The notes under the pieces: model-generated | Told to the model about the DNA's origin: nothing | Databases searched by the model: none | Seen by the model: only the letters and a program-made list of their open reading frames with translations | Made by a program: the position numbers and the translations under genes | Source of the DNA: CAVZBT01 sp963773605 | GTDB lineage: Bacteria; Acidobacteriota; UBA6911 | DNA length: 64,000 nt | Direction of reading: 5' to 3' | Assembly (NCBI GenBank): GCA_963773605.1 | Contig: CAVZBT010000012.1 | Span: 930,001-994,000 of the forward strand | Shown here: positions 36,193-46,539 of the stretch, piece after piece | Layout of the letters: the number at the start of each line of letters is the position of its first letter | Numbering within the stretch: position 1 is the stretch's first letter

Positions 36193-38236
36193 ATGAGACT
36201 GGCCCTCTGCTCGGTTTGGGTTGCGCTCGTGTGCTCGACGGCACAGGGCGACGTTCAGCGAAAGGCCCCGCTTCCTCTGCCGCAACAGATTCGGTACGGC
36301 AACGGGACCGTGCCGGTACGGGGATTCCGCATCGATCTGCCTCCGAACTGCGCGCCCGAGGACCAGTATGCCGCCGAGGAACTCGCGTCGTTCCTGGGCG
36401 CCCGGGCTCTTGACCGGTTCCCTGTCTCCGGCAATTTCAGCGCCCCTCGCGTCATTGCCCTGATTCGAACCGGCCCGGTGGATCCGATCCCGGCTCCGGG
36501 CGAAAAGGCGGGGCCGGAATCGCGGGAAGCCTACAGCCTTGTGATCGCACGTGACCGCATCGACCTGAAAGCGCGTTCGTCCGCAGGGCTCTATTACGGC
36601 ATTCAAACCCTCTGTCAGCTGGTAGAGGGTTCGGGCGACCAGGCGGTGTTCCCCGAAGCGGAGATACAGGACTGGCCTTCGCTGCCCTATCGCGGAACCA
36701 TGGTGGACATCAGCCACGGTCCACTGCCGACGGAAGAGGAGATCAAGCGCCAGCTCGACCTCCTGGCCCGGTTCAAAGGCAACCAGTATTATTTATATAA
36801 CGAAGCGAGCATCGAGCTGGAAGGCTATCGGCTCGTAAATCCCAAAGGCAGATACACGCAGGCACAGATACGGCGCATCATTGCCTATGCCCGGGAGCGC
36901 CACATCGACGTGGTTCCCTGCCTGGAGCTCTACGGCCATCTGCACGACATCTTCCGCCTGGAACGGTTTTCCGATCTTGCCGTGTTCCCGCATGCCGGCG
37001 AATTCAACCCGGCCAATCCCAGGGTAAAGGAGCTGCTGGCCGACTGGGTAGAGCAGTTCGCGCGCCTCTTTCCGAGTCCTTTCGTGCACGTCGGATTCGA
37101 TGAGACGTGGCAGATCGCCAACCTGGCGAAACAAGCCGGAGGGCTCAGCCCGGCGAAGCTGTTCGTCGAGCAGCTCAAGAACGTGGCGACCGGGTTCCAG
37201 AAGCACGGAAAGCAGGTGATGGCTTGGTCCGATGTCATGGTTCACTATCCGGAGAGCATGGCGGACATGCCCCCGGGGATTATCGCGGTGCCCTGGACGT
37301 ACGCCGTCGAGAAGACCTACGAACCGTTCATCGGCCCGCTTGTGAAGAACGGCGTACCCTACATCGTCGCCTCGGGCGTGCGAAGCTGGGGCGAGATCTC
37401 CCCGGATTTTGACCTGACGTTCGACAACATCGATGCGTTCCTCAAGGCGGGCCGGCAGGCCAAGGCGCTCGGTATTATCAACACCGTCTGGGCGGACGAG
37501 TCGCAACTGCTGATGCGGCAGTCCTGGCCGGGCATCGCCTACGGAGCCGTGGCTGGCTGGCAGGCGGCTGCCGTCGACCACGCCGGATTCCTCGATGCCT
37601 ATGCCAGGACTATGTACCCCGCAGCAGCTGCGCCGCACGTTGCAAGGGCACTGGAAAAACTCAACCGGGCCGAAAACCACCTGCAGAAAGTCCTGGGACA
37701 GGAAACCAACCAGGGGCTCTGGCAGGATCCGCTGAATCCCGCCGTCCTGAAGAGCCTGGAGCCGCAACGTGAGAATCTCCGGCAGGCCCGCCTGCTGGCT
37801 GAAGATGCCTTCGACCAGCTGGACGAAGCCATGTCGGCCGGTGCGGATCCCCTTACTATCAAAAGTCTACCTGGTCGGGGCACAGCTCCTCGACTACGCA
37901 GGCATGAAGTTCCTTTATGCCCTGGAGATACCCGAGCGATGGCAGAAGCTGGGCCCGCGGCCGGACTCCACCCAGTGGTGGAACGAGTTCGAGGCCGAAG
38001 TCATCGAGCAGAATCATGGCCGGATTATCGACCTTATGGAGATGATAGGCGAGCTGCGCGAGGACTACCGGGCGGCCTGGTTGTCGGAGTACACCCCTTA
38101 CCGGCTGGCGACCGTGCTCGGTCGATGGGATGCGGAATTCCACTACTGGCGCGCTATGCAGGAAAAACTGCGAGCTTTTTCCAGGGTTAGGAAGGAAGGT
38201 GAGCCTCTGCCCCCGTTGCAGCAGGTGATCAGGTAG
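36193..38236 (+). CDS. GH20-type beta-N-acetylhexosaminidase-like protein 3, frameshifted
   Basis: A close paralogue of the gene at 20.6 kb. Start ATG 36193 with signal peptide LALCSVWVALVCSTAQG. GH20b domain ends SAGLYYGIQTLCQLVEG; barrel begins YRGTMVDISHGPLPTEEEIK; catalytic Asp-Glu in FVHVGFDETWQIA; C-terminal helical domain PQRENLRQARLLAEDAFDQL. One extra A in the run at 37861-37864 breaks the frame; removal joins PLTIK to VYLVGAQLLDYAGMKFLYAL, matching the paralogue exactly at that spot, and yields 680 residues. It would remove terminal N-acetylhexosamine from glycans outside the cytoplasm. Confidence 0.9.
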
Positions 38237-38663
38237 CGACATGCAAGAAACTTGCCACGGAGGACACGGCGCGGCCGGCGGCCAGAACCCAAGTGTGGCG
38301 TGCGGCGGCTCGACGCCGCTCCTATCCGGGTCCGACCGTGTCCTTCGGCGTCTTCCGCCGGAGATGCCTATGAAGGCCAGGCGAGCTGCCGCACTCAGGT
38401 CGCGCCGTGTCACTATGCCGCGATTCCGGCGGTGAAGGGCTGCGCCGAGGCGCCGCCCGGGAAAGCGGCGTCGAGCCGCCGCACTCCAAATTCGTTTCAC
38501 TACGGCTCCCATAACGCCGCAGAACTTTCGTGATGAGAAAACACGAAACTGGAGCGTGGTGTTACGGAAACCTCTGACTGAAGGTCTGCTCCGCTATGAG
38601 CTGCTTCGAGTCTTCGAGTCTCTTGAGATTCTCATGCTCAAAGACTCATCCAAGGAGTGAATT
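38237..38663. other. Repeat-filled intergenic stretch
   Basis: About 430 bases holding a family A copy (38296-38490) and a family B copy (about 38596-38655, cttcgagtcttcgagtctc). Nothing coding is seen. AAGGAG at the end is the ribosome site of the next gene. Confidence 0.6.
38296..38490. repeat. GC-rich dispersed repeat, family A, copy 6 (long form)
   Basis: Ends gtgcggcggctcgacgccgc and gcggcgtcgagccgccgcac are inverted around a ~150-base interior. The interior carries ctatgccgcgattccggcgg, also present in copy 4, and a cgccgaggcgccgcccggg block. Confidence 0.75.
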
Positions 38664-39592
38664 GTGAAATCCTGGTTTTTCCTTTTCGCCTGCAACCTGA
38701 TGTGGGCCCTCCAGTTTACCTGTATCAAGCTGGTACAGGACCAGGTGGGCTCGTTGTTCACGGTCTGGGCACCCATGACCCTCGCGACGGTCATGCTCTA
38801 CCCCTTCGTGAAAGCCGAGCGAAGAACGTCGCCTGCACGAGCAACGCGTGGCTGGAAAGATGTCGGGCTCTTCTTCGTCCTGGCGTTCATCGGGGTATTT
38901 CCCGGGCCAGGTGCTGATCACGTGGGGGACCCGGCTGTCGCTCGCCAGCAACGCGGCGCTGCTCATGTTGACGATGCCCGGTCTGCACGGCTGTCCTGGC
39001 GTTTCTCCTGCTCGGAGAAAAAATGACGCCCATCCGGTGGCTCAGCTTCGGTCTCGCCATCCTGGGCGTCCTGTTCTGCTCGAATTTCGATCTGGGGGAA
39101 TTGAATTTCGGGAAAGGATTTCTGTTCGGTAACCTGCTCATTTTTTCAGGCGTCCTCGGCAGCTCTTTTATAAACTCCTATGGCAAGAAAGTACTGGAGC
39201 GTTATTCGCCGATGGAGATGCTTTACTACATGTACCTGGCGATGTTCGTGATCATGACGCCGCTGACTCTCCATCAGGAAATGGACGTTTTCGCCCGGAT
39301 TCCACACTTTACCGTTCAGACCTGGACCGGGCTGGTGCTGCTGACCTTTTTCCATAATTACCTCTCCATGGTGCTGTTTCTCAAAGCCCTGAAGCAACTG
39401 GATGCGATCCAGGCGGCGCTGTCGAATTACCTGATCACTTTCTTCGGACTTCCCATCGCCGCCATCTGGCTCGGGGAAAGGCTGACCATGATGGCCATCG
39501 TCGGGGGCGTCCTGGTGCTGGTCAGCACCCTGCTCGATCACGATCTGGGACGAGCTTCGAAAAGCGCAGGGCCCTGCGGCCGCAGTGAATGA
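38664..39592 (+). CDS. EamA/DMT family transporter, frameshifted twice
   Basis: A drug/metabolite-type membrane transporter of ten predicted helices made of two EamA repeats. It starts at GTG 38664 behind AAGGAG. The first helices are WFFLFACNLMWALQFTCIKL and FFVLAFIGVFPG. One extra G near 38904 and one near 38980 break the frame. Removing them joins FIGVFPGQVLITWGTRLSLA and LTMPVCTAVLAFLLLGEKMT, the conserved EamA ends, to a second repeat (IRWLSFGLAILGVLFC, AALSNYLITFFGLPIAAIWL, GERLT). The corrected length is 308 residues, typical. The cargo cannot be predicted; its position suggests export or import of a sugar metabolite. Confidence 0.87.
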
Positions 39593-39693
39593 TTGACGAT
39601 TGACGAAATCCTGGACGCGAATGCAGTAGTTCAATCGTCATGCGTCATTCGTCAATCGTCAATCGTAAGTGGGTTCTATGACAGGAGGGTTGG

Positions 39694-42087
39694 ATGGTTA
39701 CGAGAATTCCGGGTGCCGGCATACCATTGGATCGGAGGGATATCCTGAAGCGCGCGGGCGTTGCCCTGGGGGCCATGACCCGGATTCCCGGTTTCCTTTG
39801 TGCCGTACCAATGCCAAGGCCAGCCGATCCGCCTCTGGACTCCCCCCTCCTTTTTCCCCAGCCCCAGGAACTGAAAATGGGCGAAGGGCACTTTGTCGTG
39901 GACGGACAGAACCGCGCTGCTCCTCCCGCCTTCACCATCAGACGGCGATCTTCGCTTGTCGCGCCATGTCAACAGCGAGCTCAGCGACTGGTACGATGTC
40001 GTGCTGCGGACCCAACAGGTCAGGCAGGCGCCTGCGCATGCAAGGTTAATCCTGATCGGATCCATCGAAAATCCACTCGTCCGCGAGCACTGCGCGCGTC
40101 TGAAGCTGCCGCTGACGGAAAAAGCACCCGGGCCCGAGGGATACCACCTCCACGTCGACGACAGCATCGTTCTCATCGCCGGGAGCGACCCGCGCGGGGC
40201 TTTCTACGGGCTGCAATCGCTGCGTCAGCTGATCCGCAAGGCGGACGGGCAAGTCCGGATTCCCAGGCTGGACGTGCGGGACTGGCCCGACAAGACGTTT
40301 CGAGGCGTGAAGCTGTACGTGCCGGGCCGCACCCAGATCCCGTTCTTCAAGCGGTTCATCCGCGATTTCATGGCGCTGTACAAGTACAACACGCTCATGA
40401 TGGAAATGAACGCGTGCATGCGGCTGGACCGGCATCCGGAGCTGAACGCCGGCTGGGTCGAAATGGGACGGGACACCAACTTCAGCCGGAAAAATTATCC
40501 TCCCGGTGTGCCGCACGACATGGAGTCGAACTCGTCGCACCACGATACGGCCGACGGCGGTTTCCTCGAAAAGGACGAGGTCGCCGACCTGGTACGCTGG
40601 GTCGAGGACAATCACATCGAGGTCGTCCCGGAAATTCCGTCGCTGACCCATGCGTACTACCTGCTGTCCAGGCATCGCGAACTGTCCCAGGTCCCCGGCG
40701 TGAAATGGCCCGACACCTACTGTGCCTGCGACCCCAGGAGCTACGAGCTGCTCTTCGACGTCATGGACGAATACATCGAGGTGATGAAGCCCAAGATGGT
40801 CCATGCGGGCCACGATGAATGGTTCGCACCTTTTGGCCTCGGCCCGTGCTGCAAGGACAGGGATCCCGGCGAGGTGTACGGGGAAGACCTCAGGAAGGTG
40901 CATGGCTACCTTGCGAAAAAGGGCATTCGGATGGCGATCTGGGGGGATTACCTGCTGGAACGGGTCCGGGGGAAAGGGCGGCAGAAACGCTCGGCGCCCG
41001 ACGGCTTCAAGTACGAAGCGCCCGGAGCCATGACACCCGAGCAGGTCCGGAAACTGGTGCCGAAAGACATCCTGATGTTCAACTGGTTCTGGAACGAGGA
41101 AGAAGGGGGCGCAAGCGACCGAGGCACAACTGGACGAATTCGGTTTCCGCCAGATCTACGGGAACATGACCCCTTTCATAGAGAGATACCGGGAACGGAG
41201 CAAGCGACCGACGATCATCGGCGGCGCACCTTCGTCGTGGGCAGCCACCACCGAATACCAACATGTGCAAGGACCTCCTGCGGGATGTCCTCGGGTGCAG
41301 CAGCCTTCTGTGGTCCAAACAACCGCTCGAAAGCGGGGAGTTATCCAGGATTACCCAGGCACGCATGCCCGAAGCCCGACCCCGGCTCACCGGTCAGGTG
41401 CCGCCGAGCGCGACCCGGGATCCCGTCGTGCCCGTGGACATCTCGTCCCGGTTCAACGGGCAACTGCGCGAGGTCACGCTCGGCGTCGACCTGAGCGGAC
41501 TGCAAACCGGGAAGATCACAAGTGGCAACCGTGTGTTCGAATTGGGGCAATCGCGCGACGGCAACCAGGTGGTAATTGTCGGAACCGAGGGACAGAAACC
41601 GAATCCGTTGCCGCGCGAAGTTGAAGGAATTAAGATCGGGGTGGATGCGACCAGCGTGATTCTGCTCCACGCGTGCGCGATACCCGCGACGAACAAAGAA
41701 GCGTACAGGCTGATATGGGATTTCCCGGATTCGGCAGATCTGCTCGGATGGTACGAAGTGGTTTACGAGGATGGACTGCCCGAGGTCATCCCCGTCCGCT
41801 ACGGGATCAACATTCTGGAGTGGAATTGGGGCACGGCGAAGTCGCCAGGGTCGTATTGCTATGGGGCCGACCTGGTCGTCTGCGGACAGCAGGAGAAAAA
41901 TCCCATCACGTTTTTTGCGATGGAGTGGACGAGTCCTCGGCTCGGGAAAGTCATCCGTGAGATCCGGCTGAAGGGATCGACGCGGTTCCGGGGTGCCGTC
42001 CCCGGGTTCGAGAACGCCTTTGGCGATGTCATTCCAAATAACGCCGTCATCCTGAAAGCGATCAGCTACACCCGAGCGAGAGCCTAG
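39694..42087 (+). CDS. GH20-type beta-N-acetylhexosaminidase-like protein 4, three frameshifts
   Basis: A paralogue of the gene at 32.8 kb. Start ATG 39694 behind AGGAGGG; Tat-like signal (LDRRDILKRAGVALGAM). It crosses three frames, with one extra base near 39911, 41118 and 41259. Corrected, it reads HFVVDGQ-TALLLPPSPSDG, GAFYGLQSLRQLIRKADG, FRGVKLYVPGRTQIPFFKRF, the catalytic Asp-Glu in MVHAGHDEWFAP, then AQLDEFGFRQIYGN, PTIIGGAPSSWAATTEY and NMCKDLLRDVLGCSSLLW, and ends with a beta domain (DLLGWYEVVYEDGLPEVIPV). Total 796 residues. The extra length over the paralogue lies in the C-terminal half. Confidence 0.88.
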
Positions 42088-42126
42088 CATCCATACTCGA
42101 AGACTCGAAATTCCGTGGAGGTTGGT

Positions 42127-43257
42127 ATGAAAGCTGCGGTTTCTGCTGCTGAAGTGACCACCCCGAAACCGGCAACAGCCCGGCTGGTTTCGCTCGACGC
42201 GTTCCGCGGTTTCATCATGTTCTGGATCGTGGGAGGGAGTGCGCTCGTGGTAGGCCTCCAGGCGCTGGGCCACAACCGGTTCACAGATCTCCTTATTTAC
42301 CAGCTGAACCACAGCAGCTGGGAAGGCCTGCGCTTCTACGATTGTATCTGGCCCTCTTTCATGTTGATGGTGGGCGTCTCGATACCGTTCTCGTATGCGA
42401 AGCGTTCGCTGACCCAGAGTCATCAGCAAATGACGATGCACGCATTGAGGCGATTTGCGATCCTGATGCTGCTGGGGGGAATTCGCGAGTCGGTCAGCCT
42501 CGGCTCGCCGCGCCTCATCGAACTGAGCAGCGCTCTCCAGCCCATAGCCGTGGCGTCGCTGGTCGCATTCCTGCTGGTCCGCAAGTCGTGGAAATTCCAG
42601 GCGCTGGTCGGCGCATCGATTCTGGCAGGCTACCTGCTGCTCCTGGCCGTTGTTCCAGTACCCGGAGTGGGTGCGGTGTCATACCGGTACGGCGCCAATC
42701 TCGTCTATGCGGTGGACAAGGCCCTAATGCCGCACAGAGTCGGAGAGGCGGTCTTCCAGGAGGGTTGGGGAACGATCATCTGTACGATTCCGACTATCGC
42801 CACCACTATCCTGGGGCTTCTCTTCGGCCGACTGCTGAAAAGCAGCCTGACCGCTGAGAGAAAGATGACGATAATTGCCGCGACGGGGCTGGGCGGCCTG
42901 GTTGTCGGATACACCCTGTCTCTCTTTGTTCCAGTGGTCATGAAGATGTGGACCACCTCGTATGGAATCCTGTCGGCCAGCTGGTCGTGTCTCATGTTCC
43001 TGTTATTTTACTGGATTGTCGATGTGCTGGGTTACCGGAGGTGGGCGTTCGTTTTTGTCGTGATAGGAATGAACGCGCTGGCCGTCTACCTGTGCAATAC
43101 CGTCACCCGTCTCCATGAGATCGTCGCCATCTTCACCCGCGGACCGGCTACCACGATGGGTTCGTTGGGGCCTTTGTTTGCGGCACTCGCATTCTTCGCC
43201 GTCGAATGGAGCATTCTACACTGGATGTACAAGCGGAAGATCTTCCTCAGCGCCTGA
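42127..43257 (+). CDS. NagX/HGSNAT-like membrane acyltransferase (DUF5009 type)
   Basis: 376 residues with about ten hydrophobic segments, for example GFIMFWIVGGSALVVGL, PSFMLMVGVSIPFSYA, ALVGASILAGYLLLLAVVP and TIPTIATTILGLLFGRLL. The sequence after RLVSLDAFRGF, with NHSSWEGLRFYDCIWPSFM, matches the conserved His/Trp-Gly/Asp/Pro-x-Phe pattern of the heparan-alpha-glucosaminide acetyltransferase group. In that group a membrane histidine carries acetyl from cytosolic acetyl-CoA to an amino sugar on the other side. ATG 42127 follows GGAGG. Placed between two GH20-type genes, a role in re-acetylating or trapping glucosamine units is plausible. Confidence 0.85.
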   Translation: MKAAVSAAEVTTPKPATARLVSLDAFRGFIMFWIVGGSALVVGLQALGHNRFTDLLIYQLNHSSWEGLRFYDCIWPSFMLMVGVSIPFSYAKRSLTQSHQQMTMHALRRFAILMLLGGIRESVSLGSPRLIELSSALQPIAVASLVAFLLVRKSWKFQALVGASILAGYLLLLAVVPVPGVGAVSYRYGANLVYAVDKALMPHRVGEAVFQEGWGTIICTIPTIATTILGLLFGRLLKSSLTAERKMTIIAATGLGGLVVGYTLSLFVPVVMKMWTTSYGILSASWSCLMFLLFYWIVDVLGYRRWAFVFVVIGMNALAVYLCNTVTRLHEIVAIFTRGPATTMGSLGPLFAALAFFAVEWSILHWMYKRKIFLSA

Positions 43258-43365
43258 AACCCGCGCTTGAACGGAGGTGTCAATGTATTCCAAACGGGTG
43301 ACGCTCTGGCCTGCGGCAGGCGACTCGAAACGGATTTATCACACAAACCAGGGGGTAGCCAGGTG

Positions 43366-45511
43366 ATGCGGAAGGCCATGCTCGGAATCGCACTTGTCCT
43401 GAGCGCAGTTCAGATCCAGTCGGCGCAAGATCAATATCCCAAGCAGACGGGACTCCATGCTCAGCAGGGAGTGGACGTCATTCCCGAACCGCAGGTCGTG
43501 CGCGCTGGCAGCGGCGATTTCCTGATCGATGCCGCAACGGTTGTGTACGCCGACCCGCGTCTTCAGGATGTCTCGCCCGTCACCAGTCTGCAGGAGGGCC
43601 TGGGAGAGGCACTGCAGCTCCAAGTCGCCAAGACCGATTCCCAGAGGCCCGCCAATGTGGTTGTGCTGAGCCTGGTCCCTGAAGCGGACCTGCGGGAAGT
43701 CCCTGCCGGGAATGCAAGAAAGGAAGCGTATTCTCTCCGCATCTCCCGTTCACAGATCACGCTCGAAGCTGCGTATCCTGCCGGGCTGTTCTACGGCGTG
43801 CAGACCTTGCTCCAGATGGCGGAACAGGGGCGGGGACGCGTGTAGCGGGTTTCAGCATCGTGGACTGGCCGGAGATGGAGTGGCGCGCCATACATGTGGA
43901 CCTTTGGTTCCACCTGGACCGCCCCTGGTACTACGAGCACCTGTTCCGGCAACTGGCCCACTACAAGATCAACACCGCGGTTTTCGAGTTCGAGGACAAG
44001 TTCCCTTACGTCAGGCACCCCCTGCTTTCAGCCCCCGGCTCGATGACGCGGGAACAGGTTCGCCAGCTGGTTCAGACGGGCAAACGCTATTTCATCGAGG
44101 TTGTTCCTCTCGTCCAGACCCTGGGGCACACTGCATTCATAGCCAAACACGCCGAGTTTTCGGAGCCTGCGCGAAGTGCCCATGAGTAACTGGCAGCTTT
44201 GTCCACTAAAAAAAGGCACCTTCCCCCTGATCCAGGACATGCTCGACGAAGTGCTGGAGGTGGTGCAGCCGACGAAGTACGTCCACATCGGAGGCGACGA
44301 GGCGCGGGAACTGGGCATGGGCCCCGAATGCCGGCAGAAGTGGGGCGACAAGGCGGCGGTGGAGAGCTACAAGCTCTGGCTCGGCTTCGTCTGCGACTAC
44401 CTGAAGAAGCGCGGCAAAACCGCGATCGTATGGGACGACATGTTCCTGCGCCATTTCAGCCGGGAGGACATGGCCCGCCTGCCCGACAACCTCATCTACA
44501 TGCGCTGGGACTACGACACGGGCGAGTTCGTAAGCGAGGACAGGAAAATCCTGAATCTGGGGTATCCGGTTTGGATCGCCACATCAGCCCAGACCATGAC
44601 TCCCGTTTTCCCGGATCAGCGGCTGCGGGTGCACAACAACGCGAACTTCATTCCCAATGCAGCCGCGCTCGGCATCAGGGGCGTTATGAACACCGCGTGG
44701 GAGGATGCGGGCGTACACCCAGAGACTTACTGGATGGGATTTGTCTGTTCGGCAGAGTATTCCTGGTCGAGCAAGAAGCCCACCACAGAAGAGTTCTGGA
44801 GCAAGTTCTTCCCTATTTTCTATGGCCGGAACCAGCAGGAGTTGAGCCGGGCCTACACGTCGCTGTCGGAGAAGGGGTTCATCCGGCGCGGAAAGCTCGT
44901 GGACGAAGGAATTCGAGGCCCTGGACCTGCCTCCGTTGCCCGACACTTCATTCCGGGTGGACTCCGGCTGGGCGGCCAGGCACAACACCCTCGTGGCACA
45001 GGCGAGGGAAATGCGTCCGCGCTATGCCGAGGCGGTCGAGATCATGACCAGGAATCTCGCGGGCGACACGAAGAACAGGTACAACCTGGAAGTCCTGCTG
45101 CTCTGTGCCAGGACCATGCTTCACTTCACAGACCTCATCCTTCGCATCAACGAAATCAACGACAGCCTGCTGGCCGCCGACGCTAATCACCGGGAAGGCG
45201 ATGATCAGGCCGCCATCAACCGCTATCAGCAGATTGGCCGCATCATTGATGACCTGCGATACGACAAATCCACACTCTTCGAGGAGACCGTCCGGGTCTG
45301 GGAAAAATCAACCTTCCCCAAGGATTTTCGGCATATCGAAGGGGGCAGGAAGAAGTTCGTACACCAGATCGATCGTGATTTCTATTACGGCAACAAGACC
45401 CTGGACCTGAGTTACATCTTCGAAGTCGAGGAGCAGCTCGGGCTGTTTGCTTATCAGCAGAAGCTGTATCGTGTTGCAGTGGCTATCCTGAGGGGGCGGA
45501 CGCCCTGGTAG
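43366..45511 (+). CDS. GH20-type beta-N-acetylhexosaminidase-like protein 5, three frameshifts
   Basis: The most canonical GH20 in the window, distinct from the other four. Start ATG 43366; signal peptide AMLGIALVLSAVQIQSA. GH20b domain: GVDVIPEPQVVRAGSGDFLI and YPAGLFYGVQTLLQMAEQG. Frame changes: one G missing in the run at 43827-43830, one extra T in 44157-44160, and one extra G near 44909. Corrected, it reads FSIVDWPEMEWRAIHVDLWF, AEFRSLREVPMSNWQLCPLK, then the catalytic KYVHIGGDEARELG and MRWDYDTGEF, and a C-domain EFEALDLPPLPDTSFRVDSG. Total 714 residues. It would remove terminal beta-GlcNAc/GalNAc. Confidence 0.9.
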
Positions 45512-46022
45512 AGATGTTGAGTGACTCTGTTGTTTGCGTCTCGGCGGTAATTCTGTCAAAGCTTCGTGGAGTCTTGGAGGAAGCACCTCGAAGGCCTCAA
45601 GACCCGAAGACTCAAACGCCGCTGTCCATCGCGAATCAGGGTTTGCGCGAGGCTCCGAAATCCGGAGGCGGGTGAGCAGTCCCCCGGATGCTGATGCGCA
45701 ACACCGCCCCCGGCGTGTCGTGTTGTATCCGGAACCTCCTGAACACGCGCACAACCCGGCGGAAAAGTGCCCTCGAAAATCGGGATCAGGACCGTTCGGG
45801 ATGGTTGCTTTCCCGGATATTATAGCGCAATAAGAAGTTCGCTGGGTGCCGCCCAAAGGAATTCTGATAATGAATTTGAGTTGCCTATTGACTGTAGCCC
45901 GAATCAATTCCATCATCTTGCACAATAGCACGTAGGGTTCTCAACAAATGGAGGTTTACCGGGTGAATCTCCAGTCAATGAAAGCACGAAATGCGGGTGT
46001 AGCCAGGATACGGAGGGAGTGT
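45512..46022. other. Intergenic stretch with a family B repeat
   Basis: About 510 bases. A family B copy (near 45560-45625; tggagtcttggagg, cctcaagacccgaagactc) is present. An A/T-richer zone near 45800-45930 may hold the promoter of the next gene; no clear -35/-10 pair is assigned. Confidence 0.5.
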
Positions 46023-46409
46023 ATGCGGAACAAGGCTATTGCTGTTTCTACGATTGGGCTGCTTTTGCTCGGCTTTGCGGTATTGGGATGGGCACAGAAC
46101 GCGGCGAAGGTGCAAATCCCGTTTGCTTTCGTAGTCGGTGGTAAAGACATGCTCGCCGGGAGTTACGAGATCAGGACCGTGAATTCAAACCAGAATGTCC
46201 TCGAGATCCGCAACTTGGCGGGGGGCGAGTCGATTCAGGTCCCTGTGCTCACGCGCATTTCCGCGAGACAGGGAAGCGGACCGGCCATTTACTTCGACAA
46301 GGCGGAAGACAAGACCTATCTTTCGGAAGTTTACTTGGGCAACATGGACGGATTCCACCTGAAGGGAGCCCCGGGCAAGCACACGCATGTGAAGCTCGGT
46401 GGCAAGTAA
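46023..46409 (+). CDS. Small secreted protein of unknown function
   Basis: 128 residues with signal peptide IAVSTIGLLLLGFAVLGWA. The mature part is a compact beta-rich domain: VQIPFAFVVGGKDMLAGSYE, NQNVLEIRNLAGGESIQVPV, FDKAEDKTYLSEVYLGNMDG and a His/Lys tail. The protein at 52.0-52.5 kb has the same outline (IPFEFRVGSATLPAGEYMI, DLLELRNQNGSPAVFMM, RIGNQEYLSQIWD), so they are paralogues of one secreted family I associate with Acidobacteriota. No function is known to me. ATG 46023 follows GGAGG. Confidence 0.75.
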   Translation: MRNKAIAVSTIGLLLLGFAVLGWAQNAAKVQIPFAFVVGGKDMLAGSYEIRTVNSNQNVLEIRNLAGGESIQVPVLTRISARQGSGPAIYFDKAEDKTYLSEVYLGNMDGFHLKGAPGKHTHVKLGGK

Positions 46410-46539
46410 CCGGAAACCGCTGGACCTCAAGGGGCGGATGGAGGCCGTCAGATACGGCTCCCCATCAGCCCCCCGTGGGGTCCGCGAGCTGCGCGGCCGG
46501 CTGTCGACCGCCCACGCGCCCGTCGCCGGGCCGGGGCGC

